From Cystobacter fuscus DSM 2262 (GTDB taxonomy: Bacteria; Myxococcota; Myxococcia; Myxococcales; Myxococcaceae): a stretch of 64,000 nt of DNA. Shown in pieces: positions 62,925 to 64,000 of this stretch. Position 1 is the stretch's first letter, and each line of letters opens with the position of its first letter. Position numbers and translations under genes: made by a program. The stretch is taken from assembly GCF_000335475.2 (NCBI RefSeq), contig NZ_ANAH02000009.1, positions 186,001-250,000 on the forward strand, written 5' to 3'. The notes beneath the pieces are model-generated. The model saw nothing but the letters and a program-made list of their open reading frames with translations. It searched no databases and was not told the origin of the DNA.

Positions 62925-63671
62925 GTGTTGAAGCGTGGGTGGCTGGTGGCGGTGCTGGGGTTGGTGGCGGGTGGAGGGTGCAAGAAGTCCTCGGTCCCCA
63001 CCGCGCCCGCGGACATGGTGCGCACCTCGCCGGACGGCATGCTCTCCCCGGACGGCGGGGGCGTCGTGAACGGGGGCGAGGTGGAGGTGGCCGGTCTGGT
63101 CAAGGCGGTCCACGAGGACGGCGGACGCCTCGTGGTCTCCTTCGCGTCGAAGCAGCCCACCCGGTCCGTCCTCTGCCAGGTGGAGGCGGGGCAGGCGGCC
63201 GCCGCCGGAAATCTGGCCGCGGGGCAGCTCGTGGCCATGCACGGCCTCGCGCGGGGCCAGTCGGGCGACAATCCCATGCTCGAGCCGTGCCGGGTCGTCT
63301 GGGCCGGGCCTCCTCCCGGGACGAGGCCCGCGGACGGCCGGGACGTCTCGCGCGCGGCCCGCTCCCTGGAGATGTGCAGGGTGCCCCTGCTCGTCGACGG
63401 GTTGCGACGTGGAGGCCGGACGTTGCCGGATGGCAAGCCCATGACCGAAGCGGCTTTTCGCCAACAGGAGCCCGCCCGGGCCGAGCGGCTCGACGCCGCC
63501 GAGAAGAAGGCCCGCGCGGAGCTGGCTTCCGTGGGACAGACCGCCCTGGCCTGCGATCATCCGCTCCTGCACGTCCTCCAGCGGTGCGAGACAGCCTCCG
63601 GGCCGGACACACCGGGGGTGGAGTGCGACGCCCCCTATGTGCGGGAGATTCTCGCCCTGCTGACTCCCTGA
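62925..63671 (+). CDS. lipoprotein with OB-fold-like domain
   Basis: 248 residues; GTG at 62925 (or TTG at 62928), with GAGGAGG just upstream. Lipoprotein signal MLKRGWLVAVLGLVAGGGCKK. A stretch of about residues 50-115 (EVEVAGLVKAVHEDGGRLVVSF ... LAAGQLVAMHGLARG) resembles the tRNA_anti-like OB-fold found in many small exported proteins. Three further Cys residues in the second half may form disulfides. Function unknown. Confidence 0.6.
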   Translation: MLKRGWLVAVLGLVAGGGCKKSSVPTAPADMVRTSPDGMLSPDGGGVVNGGEVEVAGLVKAVHEDGGRLVVSFASKQPTRSVLCQVEAGQAAAAGNLAAGQLVAMHGLARGQSGDNPMLEPCRVVWAGPPPGTRPADGRDVSRAARSLEMCRVPLLVDGLRRGGRTLPDGKPMTEAAFRQQEPARAERLDAAEKKARAELASVGQTALACDHPLLHVLQRCETASGPDTPGVECDAPYVREILALLTP

Positions 63672-63681
63672 GGGGAGGGGC

Positions 63682-64000
63682 TCACGCTCCCTCGAAGTGG
63701 ACCTGGGCGATGCCCATCACGTGCTCGACGGCCAGCAGGTGCCAGGCCACGTTCTGGATGAGGCCCGCCGACTCGGGCTCCACCATGGCCTCGCGCAACT
63801 GCGCGGGCGTCAGGCCGAAGGCGACGGCCGAGTCCTCGAGCACCTCGAAGGCCTTCCCGGGAGGCAGCTGCAGTTGGTCGCGCGCGGCCACGGCCTTGAG
63901 GGCCAGGGAAACGCGCAAGCGCCGCTCCACCTCCGAGCGCGTGGTGGGATCGTTCATCCACACGTCGAGCGCTTCCTGCTTCTCCGCGGGCGAGAAGTCC
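63682..64000 (-). CDS. C-terminal part of a trigger-factor-like protein, cut by the window edge
   Basis: The frame is open to the window end, so the gene starts outside. About 106 residues are visible: PAEKQEALDVWMNDP, then RSEVERRLRVSLALKAVAARDQLQL and an all-helical tail ending AQVHFEGA. The helical pattern (basic helix, then an ALKAVAA.D.L. helix) is like the end of trigger factor or a related SurA-like chaperone, but this is a weak call from a fragment. Confidence 0.4.
   Translation of the reverse strand, partial: DFSPAEKQEALDVWMNDPTTRSEVERRLRVSLALKAVAARDQLQLPPGKAFEVLEDSAVAFGLTPAQLREAMVEPESAGLIQNVAWHLLAVEHVMGIAQVHFEGA

Overview
This 64 kb GC-rich window is most consistent with a large-genome predatory or saprophytic myxobacterium (Cystobacter/Archangium/Melittangium-like). 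The reasons are many secreted glycosidases and lipoproteins, a TIR-STAND protein, an orphan GAF/PAS hybrid sensor kinase, a betagamma-crystallin fusion, bulb-lectin debris and loosely packed genes with many gene relics. There is no rRNA, CRISPR array or intact prophage. The taxonomic placement is inference from gene content only.

Layout. 149-14072: a GH2 beta-mannosidase, a small NTF2-like lipoprotein, a Cys-rich lipoprotein, an OmpA-tail relic, an epoxide-hydrolase-like enzyme, a GH18-like/PKD/F5-8C protein, a DUF3089 esterase, two unusual tRNA genes, a 51-residue small protein, a heparinase-like lyase with a Calx-beta domain, and a DUF5722 glycosidase. 14346-17156: TIR-STAND-TPR protein. 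17303-20980: a TPP riboswitch with an SD-masking hairpin, followed by thiO-thiS-thiG-thiE-thiF, which makes and couples the thiazole half of thiamine. 21071-37435: mixed accessory genes (GH16, BON-domain protein, SDR, DASS transporter, HExxH lipoprotein, AhpD-like protein beside a MocR relic, lipase, sensor kinase, GH43-crystallin, Nudix). 37432-39510: TonB-dependent receptor.

39548-57801 is the most interesting part: a RiPP island bounded by two same-orientation copies (about 297 bp) of the 3' end and downstream flank of a PHB-depolymerase-like esterase gene. Inside are a 49-residue precursor peptide with its own promoter and terminator, then a tightly coupled operon of four SagB/McbC-like dehydrogenase homologues, an unknown protein, a JmjC-type oxygenase, a leader-binding/ThiF-like protein fused to a DUF6817-like domain, and a YcaO cyclodehydratase ending in a PxPxP-like tail. 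Facing it is an export operon of HlyD, C39-ABC and a second ABC protein, resembling NHLM-type secretion. Together these predict an azol(in)e-containing, possibly hydroxylated, exported peptide. I do not recognise this gene combination as a characterised pathway. An IS630 transposase relic lies at the right edge.

57584-64000: the intact esterase, a patatin-like phospholipase, an Rrf2 regulator / zinc macrodomain / class M sirtuin set (a reversible protein ADP-ribosylation module), a DUF5648-like repeat protein, an OB-fold-like lipoprotein and the cut-off end of a possible trigger-factor-like protein.
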